A DNA stretch of 64,000 bases from Silene conica (taxonomy: Eukaryota > Streptophyta > Magnoliopsida > Caryophyllales > Caryophyllaceae): the NCBI GenBank assembly GCA_029255685.2, contig CM055313.2:70968641-71032640 (forward strand). The letters run 5' to 3'. Position 1 is the first letter of the stretch, and each line of letters opens with the position of its first letter. Below are positions 25,035-37,331 of this stretch, piece after piece. The notes beneath the pieces are model-generated. The model saw only the letters and a program-made list of their open reading frames with translations, had not been told where the DNA came from and searched no databases. Made by a program: the position numbers and the translations under genes.

Positions 25035-25843
25035 CAAAAACGGACTGTAGGTTGTTGGGGTTTTCAAAACCTAAAACAAGATTAACGCGTCATTTATATT
25101 GATATGTTTAAAGTTACTAAGAATGTCAGTACGTAGCAAAAGTAATCAGAACGCCCAGACATGCCACTAGAAAATGACGGTTATTCTTTGATAAATACGC
25201 CAATGAGAATGGCGCGTTTGTTCAGTAACATTGAGAACTAAAGCAGTAGCTTTTGGTCATTAGGACATAGGAACACGTTACTGTCTTACTGATAATGGCG
25301 GGTCTATTGAAGAAAACATGCCATTATACCGACGTGTTTAAGTTTTGTAAACCCGAGTCTATGTGGACACTATTTAGATAAATATTTTCAAAAAACAACT
25401 CAAAACAATAAATACCATTATTTTTTAAAATCCTTTAAATTTTAGACACCAACTTCAATTTTACCTTAATACTCTATATGAATTTGCATTTTATACACGA
25501 AAGTAATCGTATTAGAGCAGAATTTATAATGAGTATATATATTTGTATAGTTTTACTTGAATATATTTTATAATCCCGATATGTAATAATAATACGGTGA
25601 AACATGTAAAATTGTTGTGACATAGGGCAATTAAAATCAACTTTTTAGGCTTTAGTATCAAGATACAATTAGAGGACAATGACTCATACATAATCAATCT
25701 TCCCTTACACAAAAATTACATAAAATATAGATCATTTTGTTGAGCTACCAATAACAAACCTCAACCAACAATCTTAATTACATAGATAAATAGATATAGA
25801 TCACCAACTCTTAACAATGTAGCACTTGAAGACATGAAGTAGC
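25035..25843. other. Intergenic region downstream of the GDSL gene
   Basis: AT-rich sequence with no gene that I can support lies between the MULE right end and the GDSL gene stop codon. The left 300 bp are moderately GC-balanced with no recognisable repeat. The 3' UTR of the GDSL gene must lie in the right-hand part. Confidence 0.5.
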
Positions 25844-27885
25844 TTAGCCTTGTGATGGAGACGGAGCGTCAGCAAGAGGGCTCATTGGTGGTGCTGCGGA
25901 CGGAGCATCAGCAACAGGGCTCATTGCTGGTGCTGCGGCCGGACCATTAACCTTGCCAAACCCAAACTTTTTTATGAGCTCTGTGGCAATAAGCTGGTTA
26001 GCACTGTCACTCGGGTGATACTCGTCCCAAAACACGTACTTACTCCTATCCTTACATAACACTGATGCTGGAACACAAGTTAATGCTGGCCTTATTCTCC
26101 CAAATGAGCAACACGGCGAATCAGCATTCGTAAATCCTGTCATTAGAATACGATAATTAGGTGGAAATAGTTTAATTAAATCTAGAAAATGTGATGAACC
26201 AAAACATTACAATTACATATACAAGTATAAAGTGATGTGAGTATCGAGTGTCGGACATGGGTATGGGTATGGGTATGGGTATGGGAATAAGAAGAGTCGG
26301 AATAAGTTTGCGTACCATATTTGTAAGGATTAACAATAACATCGTTGACAACATCATAGGCATCACCAAACTTGAATTCAGCATTAGGGAGGGTGGTTGA
26401 GAGTTGCGTCACCATCTTATCAGTAGCACTGTTGAAGGTTTTGGCCAACTCATTTGTTTTGTCTTGGCATTCCCCTGTTGTGCTTAGTACCCTCTGCAGC
26501 GGAATGCACCCCATTGGTCCCAGCCCAAATACCATCAATTGCCTTGCTCCCAGTTTGTGCAACAACTGCAACATATACATATATTTGTACCAACTGTTAG
26601 TCGTCTTGCATAGCACCGTTTTACACGTATAAGTTATAACAAGGCCCTAATATCGGCCTTACAAATTGGGAATTAGGGAGTTTAGTACCGTGAGTTGATC
26701 TTGAAGGGTTCCGACTAAATAGTTCATGAAAGTTGCATCGTTGTACTTCCAAGAATCAGTATAGACAGGCATCAAGAAGTTGTTGATGAAGTCATTACTT
26801 CCGAGTGCAACCACGTATCTAGCATTTTGAAAAAACTTGGCTGATTCATTTTTGCCAATCTTTCTAGAAATTAGCTCTTGTGTTCCTTGGAATAGCTCTA
26901 TTTGCCTGTAGAAACAAAGCCTTTGAATCTGCACATCACCACAATTCATTCAAATATACGTCAACTTTGCGCCACTGCTGCTATCCAACTTATTATTAAT
27001 ATTATCAATAACATATGCAAACATGAAATGTAACAAATGTTGTGTCTATTATTTTAACAGTGAAAATGTGATTTAGTAAGGAATACTTACGAAATAACCA
27101 CCGGTTTCATTCAAGATGCCACCACCACCAGATGCATAATTAACACCATTCGACATAATCAAGTCTTCGTCTAAAGTTGGGTCCAGAAATGCTGGCGGTC
27201 TTGGAAGACCCATTGTATCCCCTGCATAACATTACAAAATTTTATTTAGAGAGTTGTAATCATGAAACAGATTTAAGTAAAGGAACTCGTATATTTGAGT
27301 AGTAATAAGCTTTTATTAGTGTTAGATGGATCTGTTTCACGCGTACAACGATCTTAAGACAGACCTAATAGCATAAAACACATTGCAGGTCCACTGCTTT
27401 TCATTTCATTGACAACATTTCTTAGAAAACAGAATCAGAAGACAATTTATAGTTAATCTTAATACTCCATATATGAATTGTATATGCGGAGAGGTAGCAA
27501 AAAAAAAATTTACCAAATCGTTTTACGGTGAAAACTTGTTATTTTTACTAGCTGCTTTTAATAAAGAGTTTAATTGTAATGGCAATATCTGTTACTCTCA
27601 GAAAATAAAAGAAAGTACATGGTATTCATATAGTAGCATACCTATGATATCGGACACAGTTCGACCATTAGTGAACCTTCCATTAGGCAAACCATCACCA
27701 AAATCAATGCCATACCAAGGAAGGTTAGCCTTTGCTAAACTTCTAGGGAGGTTCTCATTATTTCCCACATCCGAGAGCGAGTCTCCAAATATGAACTGAA
27801 CAATTGCGCAATCATACCCCTTAATCACACTTCCTATCAGAGTCATGACTAACAATGGCACGAACAGCTGCATATTTAAACTCAT
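25844..27885 (-). CDS. GDSL esterase/lipase, similar to Arabidopsis At1g74460
   Basis: The five exons are 27885-27642, 27221-27091, 26928-26689, 26565-26316 and 26136-25844. All introns are GT-AG, and the spliced frame is 1158 bases (385 residues). Residues 1-23 look like a signal peptide, so the enzyme is probably secreted. Family blocks are all present: FIFGDSLSDVGNN with nucleophile Ser36, the Gly of block II in NGVNYASGGGGILNETGG, GSNDFINN with the catalytic Asn, and FWDEYHPSD with the catalytic Asp and His. The family hydrolyses ester bonds in lipids or acylated wall components; the substrate here is unknown. The sequence is closely like At1g74460 from residue 27 on. Unusually, the C-terminus adds about 33 residues rich in Ala, Pro and Ser (APAMSP, ADAPSAAPP). 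Intron 4 contains an ATGGGT microsatellite at about 26250-26285. Confidence 0.95.
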
Positions 27886-28740
27886 TGTTATCTCCGACTT
27901 GATTAGTAATCGAGTCTTTGTTGTGTGATGATTATGGTATTTATCAGAGGGAATTCGGGTTTAATATAAAGATGTAAGACTTGTAGTAGTAGTCATTAAT
28001 AAGTGGGATAGGCAAGAAGAAGAATGTCTAATATGGGATGGGAAAGTTAAAAAAAGTTGGATGAACGAACTATTCTGAGACATTCTAACCTACTGCAACT
28101 ACCAGGGAAAATTGTAAGCAAATAGGATACAAAAGAGTGATTTGGGTTCAAAATTTGGACATAATCTTGAATTTAATACAACAATGATAACGTGCTTAGT
28201 AAGTAAAATGTTATTAGTATATTATATAAAATGTACAAATGATGTCAACTATGTGATTTCTGTTATGTTTTATTACCAAATCTTGAGGAGCCAATAAGGT
28301 AAGGTTGGATTGGAATTGAGTATACCTAGACATCGTCTTCCAGTGTGAGACAGTCATAAAAAAAACTCGGTTTTGATAGTACAGCCTGAGTGTTTAACTA
28401 ATAAAAGAACTGTCTTGTTCTCGTTTTTTATAATTTCCGCCAGGCGATAATTTGTACAGGTGTAATCGAGCAAGTTTTGGATTCAATGAACCCCATCACC
28501 TTATTCGGTTTTAAGGGTGAAAATTACTCTTTTAGAGCATAGACCTCAGGCTTGCAACGTTGTACAGTATTTAGCAAAGAAAAATTGAACCAGAAAACAA
28601 GAGATTGGCACATAAATCAGAGGTATCTCAAAACCAAAATTTGCCAGTACATTGAAATGGTGGAGCGAAAAAACAGTAGCACTAGTACATTATTTCAATG
28701 ACATCACCTCCAATATTTTAAAATACATAATGGGCCAAGT
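27886..28740. promoter_or_regulatory. Upstream region of the GDSL gene and 3' flank of the EMB514-like gene
   Basis: The first bases upstream of the GDSL start are presumably its 5' UTR and promoter, with a TATA-like TTTAATATAAAG at 27959-27970 that would suit transcription from the plus strand only. The right half must include the 3' UTR of the next minus-strand gene. No other gene or repeat is visible. Confidence 0.4.
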
Positions 28741-31380
28741 TCACCTTCTGGACTTGCCGCCCCATCCCCGGCCACGGCCACCACCACGTCCACCTCCTCT
28801 TCCTCCGCCACCACCACCTTTCTTTCCACCGCTGTAATTGTGGGATACCTTGTTCTCATCAGATTTCATCTTCATATTTTCTGGTAAAGGCAGTATCTGA
28901 TCTACACATTTCCTGAAACTGAAGTCTTCTACAGAGTTGTCATCTCTAATGACAAAGAAACATCGACTTTGAAAGGTGGGGTGATGGCGGATCTCAAAGG
29001 CATTGACCCCTGATCCAATCTTCTTGTCTGGCTCAGCGTGGCCTTTCTTGATCAGGTCTAGCAGCACCATTTGTTCATACTGCATTGTGACCAAAAATTT
29101 CCAGTCAATGATGTACAGAATAAAATTTTAATCAAAATATCTGGAGATAACAAATGTCAATAGAAGTAAACAGTATAACTACTACTCCATATAATTAGTC
29201 TAATGAAAATCACACACGACTTGAATGACACCGGCATTAAAAGATTTTACATGCGAAAAGTCGAAATGAGCTTATGCAATGTTATATTCAAATACTCGGT
29301 ATATAAAATGTGGTGATGTACTTATCGTTTCAAGGAAACAAAATAAGATGTACACGATGCACTTTCAGAGTTTTAGTGACGGAAAACTACACACTATGAC
29401 AAACTAATTTACACTGAGGCGTTAAAGATTGCACCAAAATCAATGGAATTCTGTAGCTGTGGGACAGATAAGACACGAGGAAAGCCCATAGCTAGAATGA
29501 CGAATGGTGATATTGTATAAAGTGAATTATAAAAGCTAGCTCCGGGATAGATAAGACACGAGGAAAGCCCATAGCTAGAATGACGAAAGGTGATATTGTA
29601 TAAAGTGAATTATAAAAGCTTGGAGCCTACAACGTTCACCAAAATTAACAGTGAGTATATGGGGATAGGGAATAATAATCACAAGAAAAGAAGATTATTA
29701 CAAAAGCTGACGGCTGAAAACTAAAGGAAATCAAATTTTTAGAATGGCATCCTGGCGGGAGCTGGTACTTGTATCAATCAACAGAGTGAAGTGGGAATTG
29801 AAATTGATGACACGCAAGAAAGGAAGCCCATTGAAAAAAGTCGACATTGGAAAACTAACAAGCACACAGTTCTCGCCCTTTCGAATGGCTTTCAGAATGA
29901 CCAGGACATGACGCAGAGTCAAGCGGAAAAAAAAAAAACAAATAGATGCCTTGTTTTGAAGTCAATGTATCAAAGAAAGCACAAGTCATACATAATCATT
30001 ATTATGAAATTCATTAGGCCCAACAAAATGGAAAAACAGGTGACCAACAAAATGTCAAATTTCAGCACATCCTAAGGCCACAAGTTACTGGAGAAGGGCA
30101 TATGAACAAAAAACATGGTGCTATGAAGAAGTAGGACAGACAGTAGCCAGATTGTCGCTAATGTTAGTTTTAACTACTGGTGAATTATTGCTAAAGCACA
30201 AAACTTGATGAGAGATTATTCATTTCCCTTGGCTGAAATAAAAAAAATAAAAAATGCATCTAGATCATGCTGAGAAACATCCTTAAGCTTAATCGGACTT
30301 CCCAATACCCAATCAAAGTATACAATGGACTTCAGTTAGGTTTGGAGTGTGTCATTGTGTCATATACTACTATGATACCTTGGTGTTAGGCCACACAATA
30401 AGATATGCATGCGATCATTGAAGACGGTCACACAAGAGAAAATTGATGGTCACTCATATGATCCGTGTATGTCTTTCTTCCACATCCCACATTTCGTACT
30501 CATCATGCTTCATACCACTACCACCTATCGTTCTTCCTTCCCTCCACTTATTTAATGTATTTTCATGCTCTGATGATTCCATAGTACAATTCACAAGCCA
30601 AGACTCTCAACATTCTATTTACCATCGGAAACAATTTTATCAGAGTACAGATATCAAAACATTTGGTCTTAAGCTTTTGAGATTGATTAAATTGAGATTT
30701 GTGTGTCTTGAAACGGGGGAGTGACATAAGGCGAAACAGAGGTAATAGAACAACCTAAACCAAATCAAACACGATTCTTACAACATTGCACAACCATGGT
30801 AGCAAAATCACAAACTCAGCATAATAAGCAAATACTTCAATATTAAATAATCACAGACAATAAATAATCAACAACCAGTAGCGGCGGAACCAGTATTTGT
30901 ACTTGGGACGTAGGAGTCCAAATTTCCTGGATGATAGTCTATTAGTCAAGATAAACAAATGATGGAGAGGGAGACGGAAGGAGTAATAAAAACAAGTTAA
31001 AACCAACAAAAGATGATCAAAAACGAATGCAGTACCTTATTAGCAGGAAGATTAATAGGCCAATGATGAAGAAGCTTGTAAAAGTAATTAAACATCTCAA
31101 GAGATGTCTCAAATGTTTTAGGCCCAAGGGTCACCGGCCCAACATTCTCTTTATCCTCTCCAACATCTTCAACCTTCTCTTTCACCTCTCCATTGTCTTC
31201 AACCTTCTGCTTCTTCGATACGGTGTCGTTTTCGTTGCCGTTTTCTGCTGCTGTTGCTTGGTCTTCTTCTCTTTCTCTTTTTCCGCCGTTTTCGCTCTTC
31301 TCGGCGCCAGGGTTTACGCTATCCAGCGTCATATCCGTGGTTGTTGTCAGTGGTGTATCAATGATTGTTTCGGAAGCCAT
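28741..31380 (-). CDS. EMB514: EMBRYO DEFECTIVE 514 / DOMINO1-like nuclear protein
   Basis: The two exons are 31380-31036 (115 codons) and 29079-28741 (112 codons plus stop), joined by a 1.96-kb GT-AG phase-0 intron; the product has 227 residues. The N-terminal 85 residues are acidic with short basic clusters (GKREREE, SKKQK), consistent with nuclear localisation. Residues about 88-190 form a DCL/DUF3223-type domain, including FETSLEMFNYFYKLL, AFEIRHHPTFQSRCFFVIR and DFSFRKCVDQILPLP. The C-terminus is a Gly/Arg-rich tail after about residue 205, typical of RNA-binding or nucleolar proteins. In Arabidopsis the DOMINO1/EMB514 family is nuclear and needed for embryo development; the biochemical role is poorly known, with ribosome biogenesis suggested. 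The two exons recreate the domain seamlessly (LPANK then YEQMVLL). Other DCL-domain proteins are possible relatives, but the length and tail fit EMB514 best. Confidence 0.88.
29458..29623. repeat. 83-bp tandem duplication in the EMB514 intron
   Basis: Two adjacent copies with a period of 83 bp contain GATAAGACACGAGGAAAGCC and GTGATATTGTATAAAGTGAA and differ at only a few positions. It is a recent local duplication with no coding content. Confidence 0.9.
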
Positions 31381-32232
31381 TAAAATTTGGGAGATATTTT
31401 TGGGGATTTTGTGTTTTTAGGGTTTTTATGGAGGTTTATGAAATATAGAGGGTTTAGTCAGTGTGGCCTGTGGGAGAAGATTGCGGTTTTGTTGATTTAT
31501 AGCCTAAATTAAACAATAAGGAAAACGGAAAAGATATTCCAACTAAGAAAGTGGGAGTGGAAAGTGGAAGACCAGGTCACCGATGGTTCATCGGATGTAT
31601 TGAAATCGAGATTATATAAGAGTTTTTGAATCAGACTTGCTTTTTCACACATAAATTTAACATTTTTATTTATAGATTTTTTTAAATATATATTTATTAT
31701 TTTTTCATTTTTTACCCAGTTGGTTTTTCCTTCTTTCTCACACGGGCACCAGCCCACCACTTCCTCCATTCGCCCCTCCCGTTCATCAACTCCGGCCAAT
31801 CTAATCACCGAAAAACCCCTAACACTTGCGAATTATTATGTAAAAATGAACAAACCAATTAATATTAAAAAAATTTAAAAAAATACACACACAACAACAA
31901 TGGCAATCCCGTCATTCCTATGTTTTTTACTTTTTTTTAATATTACCTAATCATTGCTATAAAACTTATTAATAGTTAATAAACAAAATTATTTCACTAA
32001 CTGGAGAATTATAATCCATTGTTCAAGTCTATAAGGTAATTAAATTCGATATTAAGGAAAATATACTTTGTATATGAGTTAATTTGATTAGGTTAGGTTT
32101 CGAAAAAAGGGTATGATACGTAGATTTTATGAAAATTTGTATGTGAAAATAATTCTGTATATTTATTAAGAAGAAAAAAAATTGGTCAAATGTGAAACAA
32201 TTCGGCAAATATGTTGGAGAATCAGTTACCAC
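31381..32232. promoter_or_regulatory. Upstream region of the EMB514-like gene
   Basis: The 5' UTR and promoter of the minus-strand gene must lie in the left part. The rest is AT-rich with no gene. The divergent side (plus strand) shows no credible coding sequence, so this is not an obvious bidirectional promoter. Confidence 0.4.
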
Positions 32233-33230
32233 TAGACCTGTCAAAACCTGACCCGACCCGAAAACCGACCGTAACCCGACCCGTAAATAACCCGTAAATG
32301 ACCCGGTTTTTTCAACCCGAACCCGAAAGATACCCGAACCCGTTTCTACCCGTAAACAATGGGTCAAAACCCGACCCGCAGCGGGTTGACCGTTGGGTCA
32401 AGACAATATATCATTTTTAAAATATATAATGTCATATAGCCATATATGTATTGATAACTTAAAATTTTTTGAGGAGAAATATGTAACGTCATCACCTCAA
32501 ACAAGCAACATGCCACGTCATCACCTCAAAGTATGTGTCACACCGTCACTTTCACCGTAGTACGTCGAATTGCATTCCACGTCAGCACCGCCAACTCGTC
32601 ACCTCGTACCACATGGCACATCATCACATCGAAGTGTGTGTCACGTCGTCATTTTTAGTGTAAAACGTCAAGTTACATTCCACGTTAGCACTGTCACCTC
32701 ATTATTTCGATGGACTACATGTCACGTCATCACATCGAAATGTGTGCCACACTGTAACTTACACGTAATTTCACATCATCGTTTTCACCTCATTTCCTAG
32801 GACCACCTGTCACATCATCACTTTCAGCGTATTACGTCGAATTGAACCGCACTTTGCGTCAACACTTGCACCTCATCACCTCAGATCACATGTCATGTCA
32901 TCATTGTTATCTTACTTTAGTCTCATTATCGTACTTAGCGAGTTAATGAGGATGATGATGACGATAACGACGGTGATGGCGAAAATTATGAAAATTAAGT
33001 TAACTAAGACGAGTAAGAGGTGAGCAAAAGTGTAAAGGGTAAGAATTACGATATAAAAGAAGTTTTAAAAAATGCGAGGAAAAGACGTTGATTGACCCGT
33101 ATTTTTACCCGAAACCCGTATAGACTTGACCCGTATTTTACCCGACCCGAAATACACCTGACCCGTATTTTACCCGAACCCATATCTACCCGACCCGTAA
33201 CCCGCCCGTTAGACCCGTTTGACAGGTCTA
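32233..33230. mobile_element. Non-autonomous hAT element, 998 bp
   Basis: The terminal inverted repeat begins TAGACCTGTCAAA at 32233 and ends with its complement at 33230. It is flanked by a perfect 8-bp duplication, GTTACCAC (32225-32232 and 33231-33238), which is diagnostic of hAT. Both subterminal zones consist of degenerate ACCCG repeats. The centre (about 32490-32900) carries repeated CACGTCATCACCTC-like blocks. There is no transposase coding sequence. Confidence 0.92.
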
Positions 33231-33238
33231 GTTACCAC

Positions 33239-33769
33239 TAATCACAAATAATTTATTTCCATGATATCTTTTTGTTCTCAAATCCAACACAACAAAAAAA
33301 TCAAAATTCAATTTGTTATTGTATTTATCGATGGCAGAAGATTCAACAAGTTTGATGCAATTACTATCGATTAATGGTATCAAATGACGGAATCATGAAT
33401 AGTTGATCAACAAATGACGGATGCGTCAACTATTGTTAACGAAATTGATGTAGAAGCCATAAATCAAAGATCTCGTACATTAGGTATATCTAATATTCAA
33501 AGTGTATTACGTATGTTGATTTTTATTATTTTGAAATTATTTGTAATTAAGACCATTAGAGTATGATGATGTTATTTTGTTGTTGACGATGCTTATTTTG
33601 GTTATCCTAATTTTACAATTGGTCGTACAATAGTTTTAAGAGTACAAAGATCAATATACTCATAAAGTATAGTACAATTCTCGAAAACCATGTTAGCGCA
33701 AAAACTTCAATGATTATGATAAAAAATATAGTACGATGCTCTAAAACCATATTATGCTCAAAAAATATA
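33239..33769. other. Unassigned AT-rich spacer
   Basis: There is no supported gene. A short stretch at 33331 starting ATGGCAGAAGATTCA could be the decayed start of the FAR1-like sequence found at 35330, but stops follow within a few codons. Confidence 0.4.
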
Positions 33770-33998
33770 CTACCACTATTCTTTTTTAATTGTCATCCTC
33801 ACTTTTAGAGACACTCACCTCTCTTTTCAAAATATATAACTAAATATATTGAAATGTATACTCATTAAAGTTTTATTCGTAAAGAACTTTATGGTGTGAT
33901 TTTTATAATTTTGTAACCAATATATTTTTGTAGAAATTGAATTCAAAGGCTCACCTCGTAAAATGAAAACGTCAATTATTTTAGAACGGAGGGAGTAG
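33770..33998. mobile_element. Stowaway-type MITE, 229 bp (diverged)
   Basis: The right end GAACGGAGGGAGTAG is the usual Stowaway terminus, and the left end CTACCACTATTC is a degenerate complement. TA dinucleotides flank both ends (33768-33769, 33999-34000), as expected for Tc1/mariner-type MITEs. Confidence 0.65.
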
Positions 33999-34146
33999 TA
34001 CAATGCTCTAAAACCTTATTAGCTTAGATACTTCAAAGATGATGCTAATAAAGTTTGTTAAATGCTTTGAAACTTTGGTGAAATGCTCAAAACGAGAGTT
34101 TGTTAAATGCTCAGAAACTTCAACGATGATGTTAAGAAAATATATA

Positions 34147-34404
34147 CTTCCTCCGTTCGAATCCACACTGAATGTTTCTATTTTGTACACTATTCATAAA
34201 TGAACGTTTAATCTCAATTTTCTCCTAATACGTAAGAGAAAACATATTCATGTGGGGTCTAGTTTGATTCGTCTTTACGAGTACATTGAAAATATCCGAC
34301 TTTTATAATTTTTGCAACTACGTAGCTAAAGATATTTAACACGTAAACCATGCATTGGCAAACGTGAAAAAGCAAACATGCATGGTGGATTCGAACGGAG
34401 GAAG
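34147..34404. mobile_element. Stowaway-type MITE, 258 bp
   Basis: There is a perfect 20-bp terminal inverted repeat, CTTCCTCCGTTCGAATCCAC, flanked by TA on both sides (34145-34146, 34405-34406). It is non-coding. The intact repeats suggest relatively recent movement. Confidence 0.9.
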
Positions 34405-34884
34405 TATGAAACTAAAACTAGTAAATAATGCTCAAAAGTCTTGGCCCGTTCTGGCCACTCTTAATTAATGATGATTTAGATTAATATTCGTAGTTATTGT
34501 TGTACTAGCAGTATTTATTACGAGCTTTGCTTTTTTCACTATTTCGCAGTACAATAGTTGTAAGTGTTGTTTGTGTTTCTTTTAAAGGTCAAGGTTTCAG
34601 TCGGCTCAAAAAGTATTACAAAATGTACAAAAACTTCAAGACGATGATCTAAAGTCTGCCAAGTGCTCAAAATATTTTGTCAAATGCTCAAAAGCCGAAT
34701 TGCGTACAGATAAAAAACTAGAAACTCATAAACTTGCATCTAATGCTCAAATAATTCTGGCCAATTTATAATTGATTATGTCATGTAGTACCCGGGTCGT
34801 TTTACTCACTTAAATTTCATGATTTTCTGTTTTTTGTGTTTGTTCATAAATATAACTCGAAAGTTTGATATACATTTAATAATT

Positions 34885-35246
34885 GGATTAATTGATAAAA
34901 ATACTCTGAACTATGGGTGTCCTGCTCAAAATACTCCAAACTTTATTTTAACTATCAATATAACCAACTAATGCTCTCACTCGCTTTTATTATAATATAT
35001 GACCTATTACATGCTAATTAAGTGAAGAAATTTCTAACATTTCTTTAACCCGTCTTTCTCTTTTTACTTCTATGTTAATCTATTTACCTAATCACAGCAT
35101 TAAAACATGCTACAACAACTTAACAAAACAACAAATTCTATTCAAAGCAAATGAGTGCATTAGTTGGTTATATTGGTAGTTAAAATAAAGTTTGGAGTAT
35201 TTTGAGTAGGACACCCATAGTTCAGAGTATTCTTATCAATTAATCC
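34885..35246. mobile_element. Mutator-type MITE, 362 bp
   Basis: The terminal inverted repeats are about 95 bp, beginning GGATTAATTGATAA and containing ACTCTGAACTATGGGTGTCC, with very few mismatches. The flanks share the 10-bp sequence TTTAATAATT (34875-34884, 35247-35256), consistent with a 9-bp Mutator duplication plus one matching base. It is non-coding. Confidence 0.88.
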
Positions 35247-35329
35247 TTTAATAATTATTCTATTTACATATTTCATCGGATACTGTATTTTCATATTTTA
35301 ATGGCGAATATGTATGTGTCAAGACTAAG

Positions 35330-35838
35330 GAATCTGAATTGATTGGACTAACAATTGATACCAAAGGATGGTTTTTATCAAGCATATTGTAGATATTCAT
35401 TTATCAATTGTTTTGGGGTCCGGAATTTTAATGAAAATGATTTGAAAGGTATTGATGTTTCGAAGGAATTTGTTATTGCAAACAGGGTAATAACGCGGAA
35501 AAAATTAACATTCGGAAAACAATATACAAAGTTAAGCCGCAAAACCAGGTGTAAGGTAATGGTCTCGTGTTGAATCGTGGATGGTAATTATAAGTGTTCA
35601 CGACGTGAAAAGATACACAACCATGAGTTATGTCGCCCTAGTGAAGTTCACCATCTAAAATGCTACGGAAAGATTGTTTCAAGTAAGATTGAATACCTGG
35701 TACATCTCCAAACTAGCGTCGTTCATCTAGAAGATAGTTTTAGATATTTGGTTAAAGAGGCTGGAGGATATCATAAGGTGGGTTTTGAGTATTTTGATGT
35801 TGTAAGCACTATAAAAAAAGGTAATGAAGAAAAGGTAT
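35330..35838 (+). pseudogene. Degenerate FAR1-type DNA-binding domain
   Basis: The plus-strand frames 35355-35570 and 35577-35837, separated by one stop (TGA), together read DGFYQAYCRYSFINCFGVR, then TRCKVMVS, then CSRREKIHNHELCRPSEVH and GGYHKVGFEYFDV. This is the order of a FAR1/FRS zinc domain followed by the linker to a MULE transposase. The transposase core is missing. It is probably a remnant of a MULE or of an FRS gene. It ends near a Helitron terminus, so Helitron capture is possible. Confidence 0.65.
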
Positions 35839-36083
35839 GATAATACAGATCGCAACACACTGATAAAAATTCTGAAACAAAAAATCGTGACTGAGAAAGA
35901 TTTTTACTATATGATTTTGAATTAGATGAAGATAATTCCCTTTGTCATTGTATTTTATAGGAATAGGACCTTGAGGTGAGATCATGGGGTATTTATGAGG
36001 TTCTAGGAAATGACGAGACATATTGTACAACCAAATATGACATGGTTTGTGCATCCTTTGTAAGGATTAACAATCATACGCGA

Positions 36084-36119
36084 ATATGTTTGTTTGGTAT
36101 TGGTTTTATGTTAAACTAG
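36084..36119 (-). mobile_element. Helitron 3' terminus (minus strand)
   Basis: On the minus strand a hairpin of the form CCCGTG...CAAGGG is followed by TCCTAAA and CTAG (36119-36116), then T. One arm has a mismatch relative to the intact type seen at 43941. The matching 5' end, which should lie to the right, was not identified. Confidence 0.55.
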
Positions 36120-37331
36120 TTTAGGACCCTTGCAAAATTACACGGGCATGTAAAAAGAATATAAATAGTCATTTAAAATTTTATAGTTTTAATATTATTT
36201 AATTTAAATATAAATGTACAATATTTTACACATACAAATAAAAGTATATTAAATTTAAATTCAACGTTTATTATACTTTTAACATTAAATTAAAGGGTAC
36301 ATGACTCACTGACATCGGCAGATCCTTATTTTGATTTAATAATCAAAATACACATGATCAAAATAATTAAAAGTAAAAGGTACACAAAGAAAATAAATAT
36401 CGTATGTTTTTCATATGTTCTTAAACTAATACAACAACGTTCGTATAATTATTAATGACATAGAACGGAATAGGCTATGTATAGTTAAATTCAGCTTCAT
36501 TTAGTTCATTTCAGTTTTGTTCAACTCATCTCATGACAAATTAACTCTTATTTCAATCCTGTTCGGTTCAATTTAGCTTCACTACGACCAATTCAGTATA
36601 ACTCTTTCTAGCCAAAAGAAAAATAGAGTATAAAACCCGTTATTAACCATATTTTTAGTGAATTGCATATACACTTTTACCACATGATTTCACACTAAAT
36701 TAATATAAATATTTTTATCCAACACCCTTGGTAGAGGACTCATTAGTAATTAGCTAATTGTGTCATTCAGAACAACCAATATATACCCAGTAAGAAAATG
36801 TCCCAAAACTATAAGTTTGGTACTTATATAATTGTATGTATGTAAATAGTACAAAATTGTAGAATTTATAGTATTTTATATCTATTTTATCATGAGGTCA
36901 ATGAGCCAATATTATTAATAGTTAATATTAATTCAAATTAAAAGTTAAAAGGCGAGTATGTTATACTTTTTTTACTTATTATTATGCTAAGATAGTCTTA
37001 TAAAGAGTAAAAAATATTGTATGGTCAATATTAGTTGTATGTCATGTATAACATACATTTAAAGAGTTTATTAGCTAACATAAATGAACTATACTATTAT
37101 AATAGTTGGTCTTGACCGTCTTAAATTAAGACTTCTCAAAACCCACCATCTATTTATTTTTTCTTGTTTAAATTGATTGTGACTGTCGTCTTATCTAAGA
37201 ATTTGTGAAATTAAAAACTCGTTTACAAAATATTTGTTATTTCTAAATAAAAAAAACTAATAAATCTCATATAAAATGATTTTACGTTATTAAATTCTGA
37301 TAAAATCATTAGAATAGAAAAACTTTAATGA
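36120..37331. other. AT-rich region without genes
   Basis: No open frame of known family, tandem repeat or inverted repeat is visible. It probably contains the body of the minus-strand Helitron whose 3' end is at 36116. Confidence 0.45.

Noticed and set aside
26250-26285. GGGTAT repeats as telomere-like sequence
   Set aside because: Plant telomere repeat is TTTAGGG; this is a short ATGGGT microsatellite inside a GDSL gene intron.
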